Of a stretch of DNA of 64,000 nucleotides, positions 10,622 to 24,900 are shown piece by piece. Every line of letters begins with the position of its first letter. Within the stretch, counting starts at the first letter, position 1. A model generated the notes under the pieces. It searched no databases and was not told the DNA's origin. It saw nothing but the letters and a program-made list of their open reading frames with translations. A program made the translations under genes and the position numbers. The DNA is from Stenocarpella maydis (Eukaryota > Ascomycota > Sordariomycetes > Diaporthales > Diaporthaceae), in contig NQMI01000014.1 in assembly GCA_002270565.1 (NCBI GenBank), positions 310,001 to 374,000 of the forward strand. Reading direction: 5' to 3'.

Positions 10622-13600
10622 GGGGTTTTCGGGTCTGCGGCGTTGCAGAGCGGGACCTGCCGGGGCCAGGGACGACCCCCGAGAGAGAGCAGCGCACGGG
10701 AGGGTCAGGGAATGGGACGCACTGATTCTTAACGAGTCAACCGATGGTAACGCCCAAGCTTGATACGACGACACATTTGCATAAGGCTGGGGAGTCGAGT
10801 TCCCTTCCAGACGATATGGACGCACATGGCCAGCATTTCTGGAGGAGTTGAACGCGCGCGAACTCGGACTCTCATGGGACACGACAGGGCATGGCCTCCA
10901 TTTGATTTTCCCCCTTCTCCTTGTCATCCGGAGACGCATATGGACACTTTACAGAAATTTTTTTACTTACTATTACCCAGGTCACTTTTGCCACTTGTCT
11001 TTTTTCTTTTTCTCTTTTTTTCATGGGGGTTCTGTCTCATCTGCACCGAAAACTGAATCTTATATTATGGCTGCTATCCCGACTTGTAATCTCCTTTTTC
11101 GTCTGCCTTCCCTTGTCTGTGGACTGTGGACTCTGGCTCGCGCGTATCAAGACGTTATATCCCCCTCTCAGGAGCTCTCACATGTTACGAGGCCCAACCC
11201 AGATATGCAAAGTGTCGTTGAAAATCAAGTGCAAGAAATTTTCCTATCGAATCTGACCTCAGTCGCATGTACCACACGACACGAGCTACGGTCTCTGGTG
11301 TCAAACGGCCCTGAACTCATCACTTCGGAGCATTATCGGCCTTTGTGCAAAGCTCGTGTAGCAGCACCGCGACAACGGTCTACGCAGCCTCCAAGCAGGT
11401 GGGGTCTTGATTTCGTAATTCCGAAAAGGTGAGGAAACCCCAAAATCAAGGCCTCGCAACTCCTCCTACCTCATGTACACCTACATACCGGTAAACCTTG
11501 GGGACAACATCATAAACACGGCCGGCCACTACCTTGGAAAGCCCTGGTCCCAACATGTAGGGTTAAATCAGTTTGAGCGGTTGACAAAAGTGAGTCGTCC
11601 TTCTACCATTCAGATTATGCGCAGCTGTTCCCGCTCTTCGCTAGGATTTGGAGGCTCTCCGTCCTTCATCAGTTCCGGAGCATACGTGGCATGCACATTG
11701 ACCAAGAAACTCTAACCGTATATCTACGCCCTAAGGAGAATGTTCTAGGCTCACTTCCGTAGCCCTTTCAATGCCAAGGTAGGATAATCCTTCTACTATT
11801 CACATGCCAGCACGCGTTCGATTTCCCCCCAGAGAGTGGTTTCTGGTGTGGCAAGGTATGGGAGTATGTGTCTTGTGGGGAGGCTTCGGCGGAGGCTCTT
11901 TCACCATATCCACTACCATCAACGCTGCTTATCTAATTATTGAGTCTTATCCACATGGTTCTACTTGCATATACAAGATGACAATGGCTCAAGACTCCGT
12001 CGTGAAGGGGCATGAACAGCTTGCTGTGCGCGCACCGGTGCCTGATTTTTGATTTTTTTGGATGGGAACCATTCAACCCCCCGACCCCCGCGGAGCGCAC
12101 ACCAGGTCGCACAACATCGTGCCTGCGCGCCAACACCAGCACCCACCGATGAAGCCCAGATGGCAAGTTGCGAGGTGAGCAAACAAAGGCCAACGGCCCG
12201 AGGGACGAGGGACACGCACGCACCAGGCTCTTCCTCTAGCAACAGCCTCGCCCCATGTTGTCCCTGCTATGGGGCATCGCATCGCGAAGACTTGCCTGGG
12301 CTGTGTTCCTGAGGTGTCCTGACTACTCAATGTTGAGTTAGGGGGGGGGGATGCAGAAGGAAGGGGAAAAGGCTCCTCTTCGTTCCTGCTGAGGCCGTGC
12401 TCTCCGCCCGTTAGGTGGGGGAGATGGCACAAGACGCCGGCGACAAGGCCAAGGCCAAGGCTGCGAGTCTTGACTCTTGAGCCGAGCTGTCTCGTCCGAG
12501 TTCACCACATCATGTTGGAGGAACCGCCAGGGGTACGCTATAGCAGGTTGCGTGGTGCACAAAGTCAATAAATATAGCCGATCCTATGCCGACGTCCCCT
12601 CTGTGCGCATTAATGCCTTGCGTGGCTGATAGACATTGCTCTGATGGGAGACGGCATGCTGTGGACAAGAGCCTATATATGGGTTGAGCCCCGTTCATTT
12701 CACTGTGGGAGCGCCCTGGTAGAGCCACGAATTTTAGTTTTGTCCTCGACGACAGCTTTTCTGTAAAAAGGTGTACAACTTCCACATACCAAGGAGATAG
12801 AGAAATTCTGCCATAGTTTTCAATTAAAACATAACAGAGGGTCCAAGACGCGTTTCAGTATGAGTCCATCTTGATCAGTCCGAAACTCCTCCCAAGTAGT
12901 GGAAAAAGTCCAGGTCCCCACAACTTTTATACTAGAACAAACTCAATGTTGTTTCAGCCTACGAGGGTTTTGTACGTATGGAAATAAGTTGAGGCTTGTG
13001 AGTTATCTTACACGGATGAGAAGAAGAAAATCATCCATTATCAACACAATATACCTCTCGTGCTGAGGAAATCACGATACAGTTATCCGCTGGACACATG
13101 GTAACAATTATGGACAACGCAGCTTCTCAATGAGCAGGATCATCAATCCAGCTTCTCGAACGAATTACACACTTGTGGCCTGGAAAACTTCAAGTGTGGC
13201 ACTGCAAAGGCGCAATCATGTACCTAGGTAGTGAGGGAGCTTTGCACCTTGGACCCATTCATTGCAAACCTATATACAGTCACTTAGCATCATTTCACCC
13301 CAAGAGCACGTCTCTAGGCCCCTTCACGTATAAATATGGCCATCCAGCTTGGGCTCATTCATATCTGTTCCTCTACCTTATTATATTCAACACAGTATTC
13401 TGGACTTTCTTGATAATGATTTGCCACTGCATCATACATGGTGGCAATAAGCACACTCTTTGAGTTTCAAATGGTATATAGCTCTGATATATACGGATGA
13501 TGAAAAGACAGCGTGCGTGGGAACTTCTTGAGGCACTGGACAGGAAAAGGCATGCCTATGGCATTAAGGATGTGTGTATGCAGTCTTGTATAGTGTCCGA

Positions 13601-13884
13601 ATTTAACAGGTGGAACCAGGGATAGCTCACAGTATTCGTTATTCTTTGAGCTTAGCTTAGACTCTGAGTAAATTGTGTGATACAAACGATACCTGAAAGT
13701 CTAGGAGGGGTTGTGAGAGTGGGTGACTTATTTAATATTTTATCTTTGTCTTCCCGCTTGTGGTTGAGGCACCATAACATTGTTAAAAGGAGGTGTACAT
13801 CTTACTACGGTGTGCATAACGACCTGCAGTTGAGACTCTATATACACTGAGGCTGCATGAGTCTTCTAATCATAGCACTCTGAG
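10622..13884. other. Intergenic region, ras-1 3' flank and AT-rich stretch
   Basis: No gene recognised. The first 500-700 bp are probably 3' UTR of ras-1. From about 12,750 to 13,880 base composition becomes AT-rich and the frames are short and broken. An exact copy of the palindrome TACCTAGGTA occurs at 13221-13230. Confidence 0.45.
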
Positions 13885-14141
13885 GTGACACTGCATACAG
13901 CTACTCCTGAGCTGCATAACCGCTTTCAGATCTCGCAACAAGCTAGAGACGGCAATTTGGTAACAGACGCCCAAATGGCTGCACTATTCCGTCTTTTCCA
14001 TGCGAATGCATCGGATACCAAAGTAATCACGCGCTGCATCGACATTCCATTGCTGGAGAATGGTCCGCTGTTCCGCACCATGCTCCCTACCTACATATGT
14101 AGGTACATATAGCACCGCATCGGCCGGGGGCGCGGGACGAG

Positions 14142-14796
14142 ATGATGCAGTGGTACATCAGCGCGTTGGAAGAAGCGCTGGGAGGCTCAGGGGACCAAGT
14201 ATATTTGAAGGCTTGCCTTGGCACGGACCGTCGTGTAGATGGTCGCCAACCACGGCCAATTGGCTTCTGCGTATATGAGATCATACAACGTGATTGTAGC
14301 GATGATACATAAGACCACCAGCAAAGAAACAACCGCGAGATGGGACTTACTAAGTTTTAGGACCGCCATCGGGAAGCAAAAACGGAGGGCAGTGCCTGAA
14401 GTACTCGATACCACGGCCGGCATTCCCTCTTGGAAAATTCCAGGACGGAGGCGTGGCGAGTATTGCAAGTGTTGGACAATGTATGCCGCCTGACTTTCAT
14501 GGCAGTAGACCCGGATGTTCAGAGGTAAGCGCTTATGATGCCGAGGAGAAATCCAAGAGCTTAAATGTATCAAAAATTAATTAAACCTGAAGCTTAAGTC
14601 AATAGCCCTTTAGTTATTTAAATTTAGAATTTAATCTGTGGCGAGACGAACTTTGGAGTGCCGAGGCCGCTACGCATGTGTGCTGGCTGCACCCGACGGT
14701 GTTCCTTTGTACTCGAAGTTTGGATTTAAAGTTGTTGACTAGGTTGAGATGCCACACGGTGACATTTCAAGCATGTTCCGGCCTGCTCGTCAGTGA
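14142..14796 (+). pseudogene. Decayed GNAT-type acetyltransferase relic
   Basis: Three separated blocks look like parts of one fungal GNAT acetyltransferase. Block 1 (14142-14309) reads WYISALEEALG...VYLKACLGTD...PIGFCVYEII and stops at 14310. Block 2 (about 14448-14520, same frame) reads LTFMAVDPDVQR, like the acetyl-CoA-binding motif A entry, but a gta/TAA follows directly. Block 3 (about 14650-14796, another frame) reads LAAPDGVPLYSKFGF, the usual GNAT C-terminal strand, with a TAG inside at 14740. Stops separate blocks 1 and 2. An intron ending ttactaagttttag (14356) could remove some stops, so a spliced but damaged gene is possible. The surrounding DNA is AT-rich, compatible with RIP-type decay. 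Family assignment is from motif resemblance only. Confidence 0.4.
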
Positions 14797-15740
14797 ATTT
14801 TCCTGTCCCGCCGAGTATCCTCGCTAGATATCACGGGTCAGGATCAGGAACACGGTTCTTGGCATGATGGCATGAGCAAGCTCGTCACCAAACAATCTAG
14901 ATCCTAGCATGATGCCTTCGTTCCTGGACTATCAAGGCCTACAACCAGTCCAGATTGGATAGGGCCCCGCACCCTCCCCTTTGGCTTCAGTGCGTATAAG
15001 CAGTGGAGACAGGTATTGTTCATCTGGTGTCAGGCACACACTCTGCCGCATGTCCGATCGGCCCAGTGAGCCCAGGGCTTGGGTTGGGTCTGAGGGTAGT
15101 CTGTATGCCCTCGTCTGGCGAATCAACTTACACGGTTTGGCTGCTGGTACGCTGAAGAGGGTATCCAATGCGTCGAGTCAGGGCCAACGCCATGCACCGC
15201 GCTATCGGCGGTCTTCGTCACAAGTGGATGGGTGGTGGGCCGTCCTGCCTCTCAAGTGATAGACTAGACAACATGAGCGGATAGACAGGCAGGCAGGCAA
15301 GACAGACAACAAACCAAGTGCTGTGCTCGGTCTGTGGAATGATCCGAGGTCTGACGCAGTTTTGTCGGTGCATCACGGACGGAGTCTGTCGCAAACCTTT
15401 CTGAACAAGGCATCTCAATTGGAGGTTCGTCCAGAGTCTGTCCGGACAGCCCCACCCCAGCGGACAGAGTTGGTGCCGCTCGGCGGGGTGCCAGGCAGCT
15501 TTCCCCCTGTTGCCCCTGCGTCTGCCGGGCCCGCATCGGCAGAAAGAAGCCTTGGCGACTGTGGCGAGAGACGACAAAAGGGGGGCCATGCCCGAGTCGC
15601 GATATGGGGTCTTGCCGCCTGTTGCGCCCCGGAGCTTACATCGAGCCTATCTCCCTCGAGTCGTTCCCGACAGCTCCTTCGCTCATCCCGAACGCGCCTC
15701 GCCTGCTCTTTCAGGTAATCTCACAGAACCCCAGCGCAAC
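14797..15740. other. Intergenic region upstream of IDI1
   Basis: No gene recognised. The last 250 bp are probably promoter and leader of IDI1. The frame open from 15510 runs into IDI1, but the residues before the Met at 15741 look non-coding. Confidence 0.5.
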
Positions 15741-16713
<973 letters not shown>

Positions 16714-18642
16714 GGCGACCGCCCGGCCGGATGCCTTTGCTTCGAAAGTCGACCTCTGGCTGTCCTTTTACCTGTTGGAGTCCTATAAAAGCAAAGCTTT
16801 AGACATGATACTACCTTTCTCTCCAGGCCCAAGGCGTTTGTTCCTGCGGCCCCGGTCCTCAAGATGGGGTACCCACACCCGCCACTGTTGGCAGGCTGGG
16901 ACGTTTTCGATATTCCGCAATAGTACTAATACAAGCACGGCGATCTCTCCAAGTCGCAAGATCCACCGACCGCGAACTTACTGTGAGCAGCAAGAATGAT
17001 ATCAGGTTTAACTGCGGTCTCTCGGAGATGGAATTGTGCCCCGGGGCATTGCCACGCCCTGTTTCTTCTAGATGTCGAGGGTGGGCCAGCAGCTCGAGAC
17101 GACGTAAACCAGCACAGTGCCTGATGGCACCCACGCGACAACGTGCGGGCCAAGCGACCATATGGACCAGTGAGACCCGCTGGTTCCAGCGATGACCCAG
17201 GAGGCTGCTGGATCGCCTGAACGCTTGATGGACGGGGTTTCTCTGGAAACTCAAGAAGATGCATGACTGTTGGACACTGGCCAGCGAGGTGAACAACCAG
17301 TCAAGATGACCACCCCGGGAAAGTAGTTCAAGTGTGTTGTAGATCCGGCAGGGAGAAGCGGGCTGCGAACAAAGAGACACGCGCAGCCTCTGGTGTCAGC
17401 GTGCGAGCGAGCCAGCGAATCCGAACCCGAAGCAACATTGAAGCAAGCAATATTGTGCGGCGGACGTGGTTACGAGGGTCTCACGGGGCCCGGTCAATCC
17501 TATCTGGTCAACTAGAAATCCCTCTGCTGGCGAGGCGTCAAGATCGGGCGTCTGGCTGCTTTACAGAGTCAATTCCCAGACATGCTGCGCTGGTCGGGCT
17601 TGGCCCGTGCTCTTATTCGACGCCTCATGCGAGACGAGTAGCAAGTAGCGAGGAGTGACACCGATGCTGGTGTGGGACAAGGCTGCAAAAATGGCTCGTC
17701 ACCTCGCTGTCACCGTTCGCCTGTTGCCCGTCTTGTCGGGGCCCGATAAGCCCACAGATATGCCGCCTGTCACCATTCAGAGGCCGGCAGGTCCCACCCT
17801 GCGGCTTACAGATGCACCTGTGCAGCCATCCCGTGCCGGTGGTAACCCGATCAACCCGGCAGTCACGAGTAGGCAGACCACCTACTTGGTCCTGTAAGTA
17901 CCTGCCTAGTGTAGGTAGCAAGTAGTATTACGGGCTGTGGAGTGGTCCGGATCTTGGCATGTTCGGTCGGGTGTACCTACCACTCCCATCACTCTCACCC
18001 TCCCTCACCTGGGCCGGCATACAATGGGCATCCTGGGTAGGTATTTAAGGCTCCCTGACCTGTCCCACCCGTTGCCTCCCTTTCTTCTCCCCCCTCCTAC
18101 AGCTACGTATGTATGTTGCTATTGCCACTACCCTGTCTCCCCCACCTCAGGAAAAGGAACACTCTAGCAGAATACCAGGCCACTCACCAAGGCATCGGAG
18201 TCGATCAACCCTGATAAGCTCCATCACCGGGGCCGGTCCTGATCAGAACAAATACTCCCGTCGCCGTTGCTCCCGCCCTTTGTCCATACAGAGCAACTAC
18301 TCGCTCGATTTCTCCCCTGCTTGCTCGCTTGCTCGCTTGCTCGCCTGCTCGCTGGCCGGCTAGCCGAACCTCAACCCTCCAAATCCAAACTGTCCAAGGC
18401 GTTACTCGTCCAACTCTACATTGATGTCTGTTGATATACGCACCTGTCTCAACTGCCTCATCCACCCTTCCAGGTTTATGCCCGTCTCGAGGTCCCAATT
18501 ATCTCGAGTTCACACGGGTGATAGTATCCAAAATATAGAACCCACCACGTAGGTTCCCAGGTCAGTCTTGTCTATCCTCCCCCTGCGCTCCCGCCAGGGA
18601 CGACTCCTCTGATAAGCATGCCCAGTCAACGACCTGCTCAGC
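16714..18642. other. Intergenic region, no gene recognised
   Basis: IDI1 3' flank, then about 1.3 kb with no convincing frame, then the pyrimidine-rich promoter and leader of the GNAT gene (from about 18,040). A short GCTTGCTC direct repeat occurs near 18,320-18,350. Confidence 0.5.
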
Positions 18643-19620
18643 ATGGAGACCGTCACCAGCACTAGCACCGTCACCTACGTCGAGCTTAAACACTCGCTCA
18701 TACCCAAGAAGTGGGGTGAGTCTGTCCGTGCCGTCGACATGACCGAGTGCAAGCAGGTGGCTATTTCTCTGGCCCACGCCTTCGCCGCCGACGACCTTGC
18801 GTGCTACCTCCTGAATTCCGACGACATGGCCAGCCTGTCTCCGGAGGAGAAGTGGAAGCTACACGTGGACATCTTTCAGTACATTGTCGCGGCTCACTGC
18901 CTCAACGGCGAGACTCACGTCATTGGGCCCGACCATGAAGGAGTTGCTCTGTGGTCAGTGTTCCCGCCAGGTCCTCTGCGCTGTTTCGATCTGAGCATGC
19001 CCTTTGCCCCTTCGCAGCCCCAGCAGGTCAAGAATCATTCTGCAGTTGATTCTGACAAGTTACAGGCTGCCGCCGGGAAAGAACATTGACGACTGGTACA
19101 CGGTCTTGCGGAGTGGCATGTGGAGGCTCTACTTCCAGCTCTCTTCCGAGGGCAGGCAGCGCTACTACAACGAGCTGCTTCCGCTTCTCCACGACACCAA
19201 GGCCGAGGTTCTGGGCGAGCACGACGAGGATGCCTACTACCTCGTCTACCTGGGGACCAAGCCCCACGCGCGGGGTCGAGGTTACGCCGGCAAGCTCTTG
19301 CGGACCATGATCGCCAGGGTGCGTTCCCCCGTCCCACCCCTTCAGACTGAGCCCAGCTTTACTGACGCCACCGGCTACAACAGGCGGATGCTGAGAATAG
19401 GCCTGTGTACCTTGAGTCGAGCTCCCTGGCCAACAACGCCTACTACGCCAAGTTTGGGTTCGTTGTCAAGAAGGAGATATTCCTCAAGCGAGGGGCCGTT
19501 CCGGTCCAGCTGACCATCATGGTGCGAGAGCCCCAGCCCGCCGCCAAGGTTGCTAACGTCCCCGCCGTCAAGAGGCAGCTAAGAACAGCAGCACCGGGTG
19601 GTCGTGCCCTCGACTCTTGA
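18643..19620 (+). CDS. GNAT-family N-acetyltransferase
   Basis: Exons 18643-18953, 19066-19318, 19384-19620 encode 266 aa. The product belongs to a fungal GNAT group that transfers acetyl from acetyl-CoA to an amine; the substrate is unknown. The core is YYLVYLGTKPHARGRGYAGKLL (about 159-180), whose R-G-R-G-Y-A stretch matches the acetyl-CoA pyrophosphate-binding loop, followed by VYLESSSLANNAYYAKFGF, the conserved C-terminal strand. The N-terminal half (AHAFAADDLACYLL) matches the helical part of this subgroup. Junctions are GT-AG and phase-consistent (TG|G, AGG|GCG). It is intact, unlike the GNAT-like relic at 14.1-14.8 kb, and is convergent with RPA2. The tail after about residue 235 is basic and low-complexity. 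Confidence 0.88.
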
Positions 19621-20134
19621 GGGACCTTGTGGACCGTGGGCTGGTTGTGCGGCCGACCGCCTTGTTCTCTCGGGAGGAAGGGAGAGAGGCCCCCCGTCAT
19701 AACCGGCCCCGTGTGCACCTCATAACACGTGCCAGGTGTGTGCGTGCCCGTACGTGCGTGTCTGCTTTTGTGGTTTTGCGTGATTTCATGTTTGTTATTG
19801 GAGGCACTCAGGCTAGACTGACCCGGAGTCCCTCCTTCTACTGCGATGGCCACTAGATTGAAAGCTTGTTAAGGCCATTCGTTTCTACCATTTTGTTCAC
19901 CCGAACCAACAACCCGCCCCGTGCAAACCGGTCTTTACATCATAGCACAGGTCTTGTCATGAAACAGAGAAAACCAGGAGGATATAAGAAAAAAAAAAAA
20001 AGGCAACCATTCCTTTTGCCGCAAAAGATGCCGCCCCAGCCCCCAAAAGTGTGTAATTGTGGATGCAAATTGTCTCCCAGGCGGCCATGTTCCTTGGCAC
20101 GTAGACAAACATAGGTAGGTAAATTGAAACTGGA
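19621..20134. other. Convergent 3' intergenic region
   Basis: Shared 3' flank of the GNAT gene (+) and RPA2 (-). It holds a 13-A run at about 19990 and no gene. Confidence 0.6.
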
Positions 20135-21102
20135 TCAATACTCAAGTACTGCCCACGTCTCGTCGTCGACCGTCGTGTACACAAGCCCCTGGCCCAGCAA
20201 CTCGTCCGACGCGCCCAGAACCTCCCTTGTCGTCATGCCCGTGCCACTGGTGATAAGGTTGAGGTGCACGCCCTCATTTCCGGGTGTCTCGGACAGGAAC
20301 CTGAACATTTTCTGCGCATTGGACGAGCAGGCGCGGAGCTTGACCGCGTCCTCGCCGCTGGGGCCGTGCGAGTCGACGAACATGCTGTCGCCCTTGCCGG
20401 CGTTCCCGTCGCCGTTGGCGGCACCGCCCCCCAGGTCGCCCTTTGTCAGGTATAGGTGGACGTACTGTGCCTCGAGTAGGTGGTAGTTGACCTCGTTGTA
20501 GTCGTCGATGGCGCGGATGATGTGGGCGCCGACGTGGCGCTTGCCGCTAAAGGACTTGAGGCGGCCCCAGACGCGCACGTACTGGTCGGCCTGGTACTTT
20601 GGCTCGAGCTCCTCGGGCTTATCGGCGTCGACCCACTTCTTGACGTCGATGACGCCCGTGCCGTCGTCGAGGCGGTAGGTTATGTTGGTCGACTGCGGGT
20701 TCACCTGCCGGACCTGGCCCACGAAGGTGATCTGTGTGATGGGATGGCCGTCGATGGAGAAGTCGGCGCCCGGGTACGCCTCCTCGAGGTCGAGGAGCTG
20801 CTTGATGGTCACGGGGCGGAGGGACTCGTCGGCAAAGCTCTGGGTAGGTGGGGGTGGGCGAAGGTCAGCACACAGTCGGGGCAGAGCATCTCTTGGAAGT
20901 TCATGTGAATGGGTTCCTGGCTAACCTTTGAACCGCCCTGTGCTCCTTGGCTGCCCGACTGCGAGCCGCCATAGACGAAACCGCCATCATTGTCGCCACC
21001 TCTGGCGCCGTATGATGCGTATGAAGCTGTCACATCTCGTCAGCGCGGGCTCCTTGTTCATTCTTTTTCAAACAAGGATGGCGGACGAGCTGACATACTC
21101 AT
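20135..21102 (-). CDS. RFA2: Replication protein A 32 kDa subunit (RPA2/Rfa2)
   Basis: Middle subunit of the single-stranded-DNA-binding RPA heterotrimer, used in replication, repair and recombination. Minus-strand exons 21102-21099, 21026-20926, 20839-20135 give 269 aa. The N-terminus is a Gly/Ser/Tyr-rich tail (YASYGARGGDN...), the region phosphorylated in RPA2. The OB fold follows with VTIKQLLDLEEA, ITFVGQVR, YRLDDGTG, VKKWVDAD and YVRVWGRLKSF, then an acidic linker and a C-terminal winged helix (EGVHLNLI...LGQGLVYTTVDDETW). The proposed first exon is only four bases, ATGA before gtatgt; no other ATG is available upstream in the leader. Exons 2 and 3 are secure, the four-base exon less so. 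It is divergent from the Lon gene across 821 bp. Confidence 0.92.
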
Positions 21103-21923
21103 AGCCGAGGGGGTTGGTGAGTCCGAGGGAAGGGTGCGGCGCGGGTGAGGTTGGCGGGTCGGCGGTGTTGAAGTTTTGAGATGAAATCAAGGGAGACGCG
21201 TCTTGGCGAGGCACTGACGCGCCGTGCACTGGGAAAACCACTCTAACGTGCCGACTTGGTGTGGGTGAATAAGGAGCTAGGCGCTACTGGGTCATGAGGG
21301 GTGGTGCCTGTAGTGTACCTAGGTATAGTTGGAGACCATGCCCTGGGTGCGCGTTACATAAGCAGGATCCCTCTCCATGTGAAGGACAGGGAGTTACTGT
21401 ATACCTACACTAGGTAGACTACACTAGGTAGACCATGCTTCTAGGAATCAACACAAGGTAGTTCCCCCATGTTCCGATTCAGTTCTTCATACGTAGGTCA
21501 ATAATACAAGTGTCGTAGGTCTGCACCGCGTGGAATGACTGCCCAGGAAACCGTAGAATGTTCTAGGAGGAGGCCTTGGGGAACCCCCGCGATCGGTACT
21601 GTGTCGACACATGATCCGGAGCCCGCAGCCGCAACCGTGCGGCCATCCGGGGTTCGCGGCGGGTCTTTTTAGCCTCGGCTCACTCGCCTCATCAACGTCA
21701 ACGTTAATCACCCACCCAACTCAATCTATCACTAGTCTCCTCGTCACCACCGACAAGTCTCTCCATTCTTGCTGTGTTCGCGCTTGTTCTTGTGTTATTC
21801 GTTCGTCCTTTCCTTCCATCCCGCCACCCGCCGTCCACACCTACCAAACCATCTAGTCCATCCACATACAGCTCCCACCGAGCCGACTCGCTGAATATTG
21901 TCAAGGCGGCTCAGCTGATCGTC
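21103..21923. promoter_or_regulatory. Divergent promoter region of RPA2 and peroxisomal Lon
   Basis: No gene is seen between the two divergent starts. It contains an exact TACCTAGGTA palindrome at 21316-21325 and two copies of acactaggtaga around 21408-21433. The Lon-proximal 200 bp are pyrimidine-rich. Confidence 0.55.
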
Positions 21924-24900
21924 ATGGCTCCCTCAAATTCCGCCACGCTGCCCATTATTCCTCTGCCCCATGGCATTGTGCTCCTCCCCGGCACCATCCA
22001 AAGGATCCCCGTGTCTCCCAGCCGCCCGGATATACCGGCCTTGCTGTCGACCGTCTTCACTCGTGCCGCCGCCAGCGGCTCCAATGGCCGCATAGAGACT
22101 GTCCCCATCGCATGTGTCCCCCAGGCTCGCCTCTCACCGTTGATGGGACCCAACGGCCAGCTTCTAATCGAAAATGGCGAGCGGGACTACTCAAACTTTG
22201 TCAAGGAAGACTCGGGACGCAAGATATCAAAGTCCGATTTGTTCTCATGTGGGGTTGCTGCAAAGATAACCGGCGTCGAAGGACGCGGAGCCAGCGACTT
22301 CTCGTTGATAGTCGAAGGCGTCACAAGGGTCAAGGTAGAGAAGATATATCAAACGCAACCATATTTCGAGGGAAAGGTCACCTACCTCAAGGATCAAGGT
22401 AAAGGCTTGGCTCTCTTCTAGAACCACCTTCCTCCCTCTCCACTCTATTCTTCTACTGTGTCCGGCCACCTAATGTTGCAAGGCGTCTCGTGCTGACTCC
22501 ATCCAGTGTCACAAGACAAGCCTGTCGAGGAGCTTTTCCAAGCTCTTAGGCTCCTATCAAGGGAGCTGGTGGCAATACTTAGGGTGGCTGCCATATTCAG
22601 ATCATCAGGCTCTCCGGGCCTGTCGCCGCTGCTGGCACGGAGGCTGGACTTCTTTATCAACAAGAAGACTCTAGCCGATGCAGGCTTGCTTGCAGACTTT
22701 ATGGCCAACGTTGTCGAGGCCTCATTCGAGGAAAAGCTCAAGGTCTTGTCTTTATTTGACACCAGAGAGCGGATGGTCAAGGTCATTGAGCTCCTGGAAC
22801 GGCAAATCTCTTCGATCAAAAACAACATCCGCATTACCACTTTTACGACCTCATCTGTTCCGATTGTAATAGATCCTGATGACAAGGACCAGGAACCACA
22901 GCGCAAGCCCACAAAGCCCCTTGTGCCTGTGCGTGGGCCTGCGAGTGGCTTTGGCATGCCGTTCTCGGGCCCAAGAGCAATGAGTGGGCCAGCCGGGGGC
23001 GATGATGATGAGCCCAACGAGATCGAGGAATTACAGAAGAAGCTCGAGGCGGCCAGACTCTCCCCAGAGGCGGCTAAAGTGGCCGAAAGAGAGCTCAAGA
23101 GGCTGAAGAAAATGATACCTGCTCAGGCTGAACACGCTGTCATTAGAAACTACCTGGAGACGCTGGCCGAGATCCCCTGGACCAATGTCACGGATGACAG
23201 ACTTGGGCCAGGAACCCTGACAGCAGCGAGGAAACAACTTGACGACGACCACTACGGGCTGGACAAGGTGAAAGCCAGGCTTCTCGAGTATCTCGCCGTG
23301 CTGCGACTGAAGCAGTCTGTCAACGAGGACATAGACGCCAAAATCAAGCAGGCCGAGGACGAAGTTGCAGCCCTTGACACAAGCAAAAAGCCCGAAGACA
23401 ATACGACGGCTCCAACTGATCAAGATGACAAGGCCAAGGCAAATAAGGCCAAGCTGGAAGTATTGAAGAGTAAGCGCATGGTCGATAAATCGCCAATCTT
23501 GCTTCTCGTCGGTCCGCCAGGGGTTGGCAAGACGTCCCTGGCGCGATCGGTGGCCAAGGCTCTAGGCAGGAAATTCCATAGGATCTCGCTGGGTGGTGTC
23601 CGAGACGAGGCAGAAATCCGTGGCCATCGCAGGACCTATGTCGCCGCGATGCCAGGTCTCATTGTTCAGGGTCTGCGAAAGGTCGGAGTGGCCAATCCTG
23701 TCTTCCTCTTGGATGAGATCGACAAGCTGGGACAGGCAAACTTCAACGGAGATCCGTCAGCTGCTATGTTGGAAGTCCTCGACCCCGAGCAGAACCACAC
23801 GTTTGTGGACCACTACATCAACATTCCCTTGGATCTAAGCAAGGTTCTCTTCATTGCTACGGCCAACTCACTCGATACTATACCCGCTCCTCTACTGGAC
23901 CGCTTGGAGATGATCTACCTCCCTGGCTATACAACTCTCGAGAAGCGGCACATTGCCACGTCACATCTCATCCCCAAGCAGGTGCGTGTCAATGGTCTCG
24001 ATGAAGACCAAGTCAAGTTCACCGATGGGGTTGTATCAAAGATCATCGAATCATACACCCGTGAAGCTGGGGTTCGCAACTTGGAGCGCGAGATCGGTAG
24101 TGTTTGCAGAGCAAAAGCAGTCGAATATGCCGATGCCAAAGATGCCGGGCGCCTGGAAACTTACAAGCCATCACTCACCGTCGAGGACGTCGAGAAAACC
24201 TTGGGCATCGAGAAGTTTGAGGAAGAAATCGCCGAAAAAACCAGCCGTCCTGGCATTGTCACGGGGCTCGTGGCTTACAGCTCCGGCGGCAATGGCTCCA
24301 TCCTCTTCATCGAAGTTGCCGATATGCCCGGCTCCGGCACCGTGCAGCTTACTGGGAAACTTGGCGATGTTCTGAAGGAGAGCGTCGAGGTCGCGCTGTC
24401 CTGGGTCAAGGCGCACGCCTTCGAGCTTGGACTAGCTCAGGACCCGTCCGAAAACATCATGCAGAACCGTAGTATCCACGTACACTGCCCGTCCGGGTCT
24501 ATTCCCAAGGACGGGCCTAGCAGCGGCATGGCGCAGGCGATTGCGCTGATATCCTTGTTTTCCGGGAAAGCTGTACCACCTACCATGGCCATGACGGTAC
24601 GTGCTGTGCCACTCCCATGCACCCTCACAGGGCTTACGTGCGTTGCGGGGTCGGAGGCTAACACGACTTACGACTCCAGGGAGAGATATCACTTCGTGGC
24701 CGCGTGACAGCAGTCGGCGGTATTAAAGAGAAGTTGATCGGGGCGCTTCGGGCTGGTGTCCAGACCGTCATCCTGCCGGCCCAGAACCGCAAAGACGTCA
24801 AGGACCTGCCCCAGGAGGTCAAGGATGGCCTGGACATTGTACATGTCGGGTAAGTCTCCCCTCGTTCGTTCTCTGTGCTCCGAACAGCCTCCCAGATCAG

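Noticed and set aside
15510..15740. In-frame N-terminal extension of IDI1
   Set aside because: The extension lacks family similarity, and the Met at 15741 gives normal family length.
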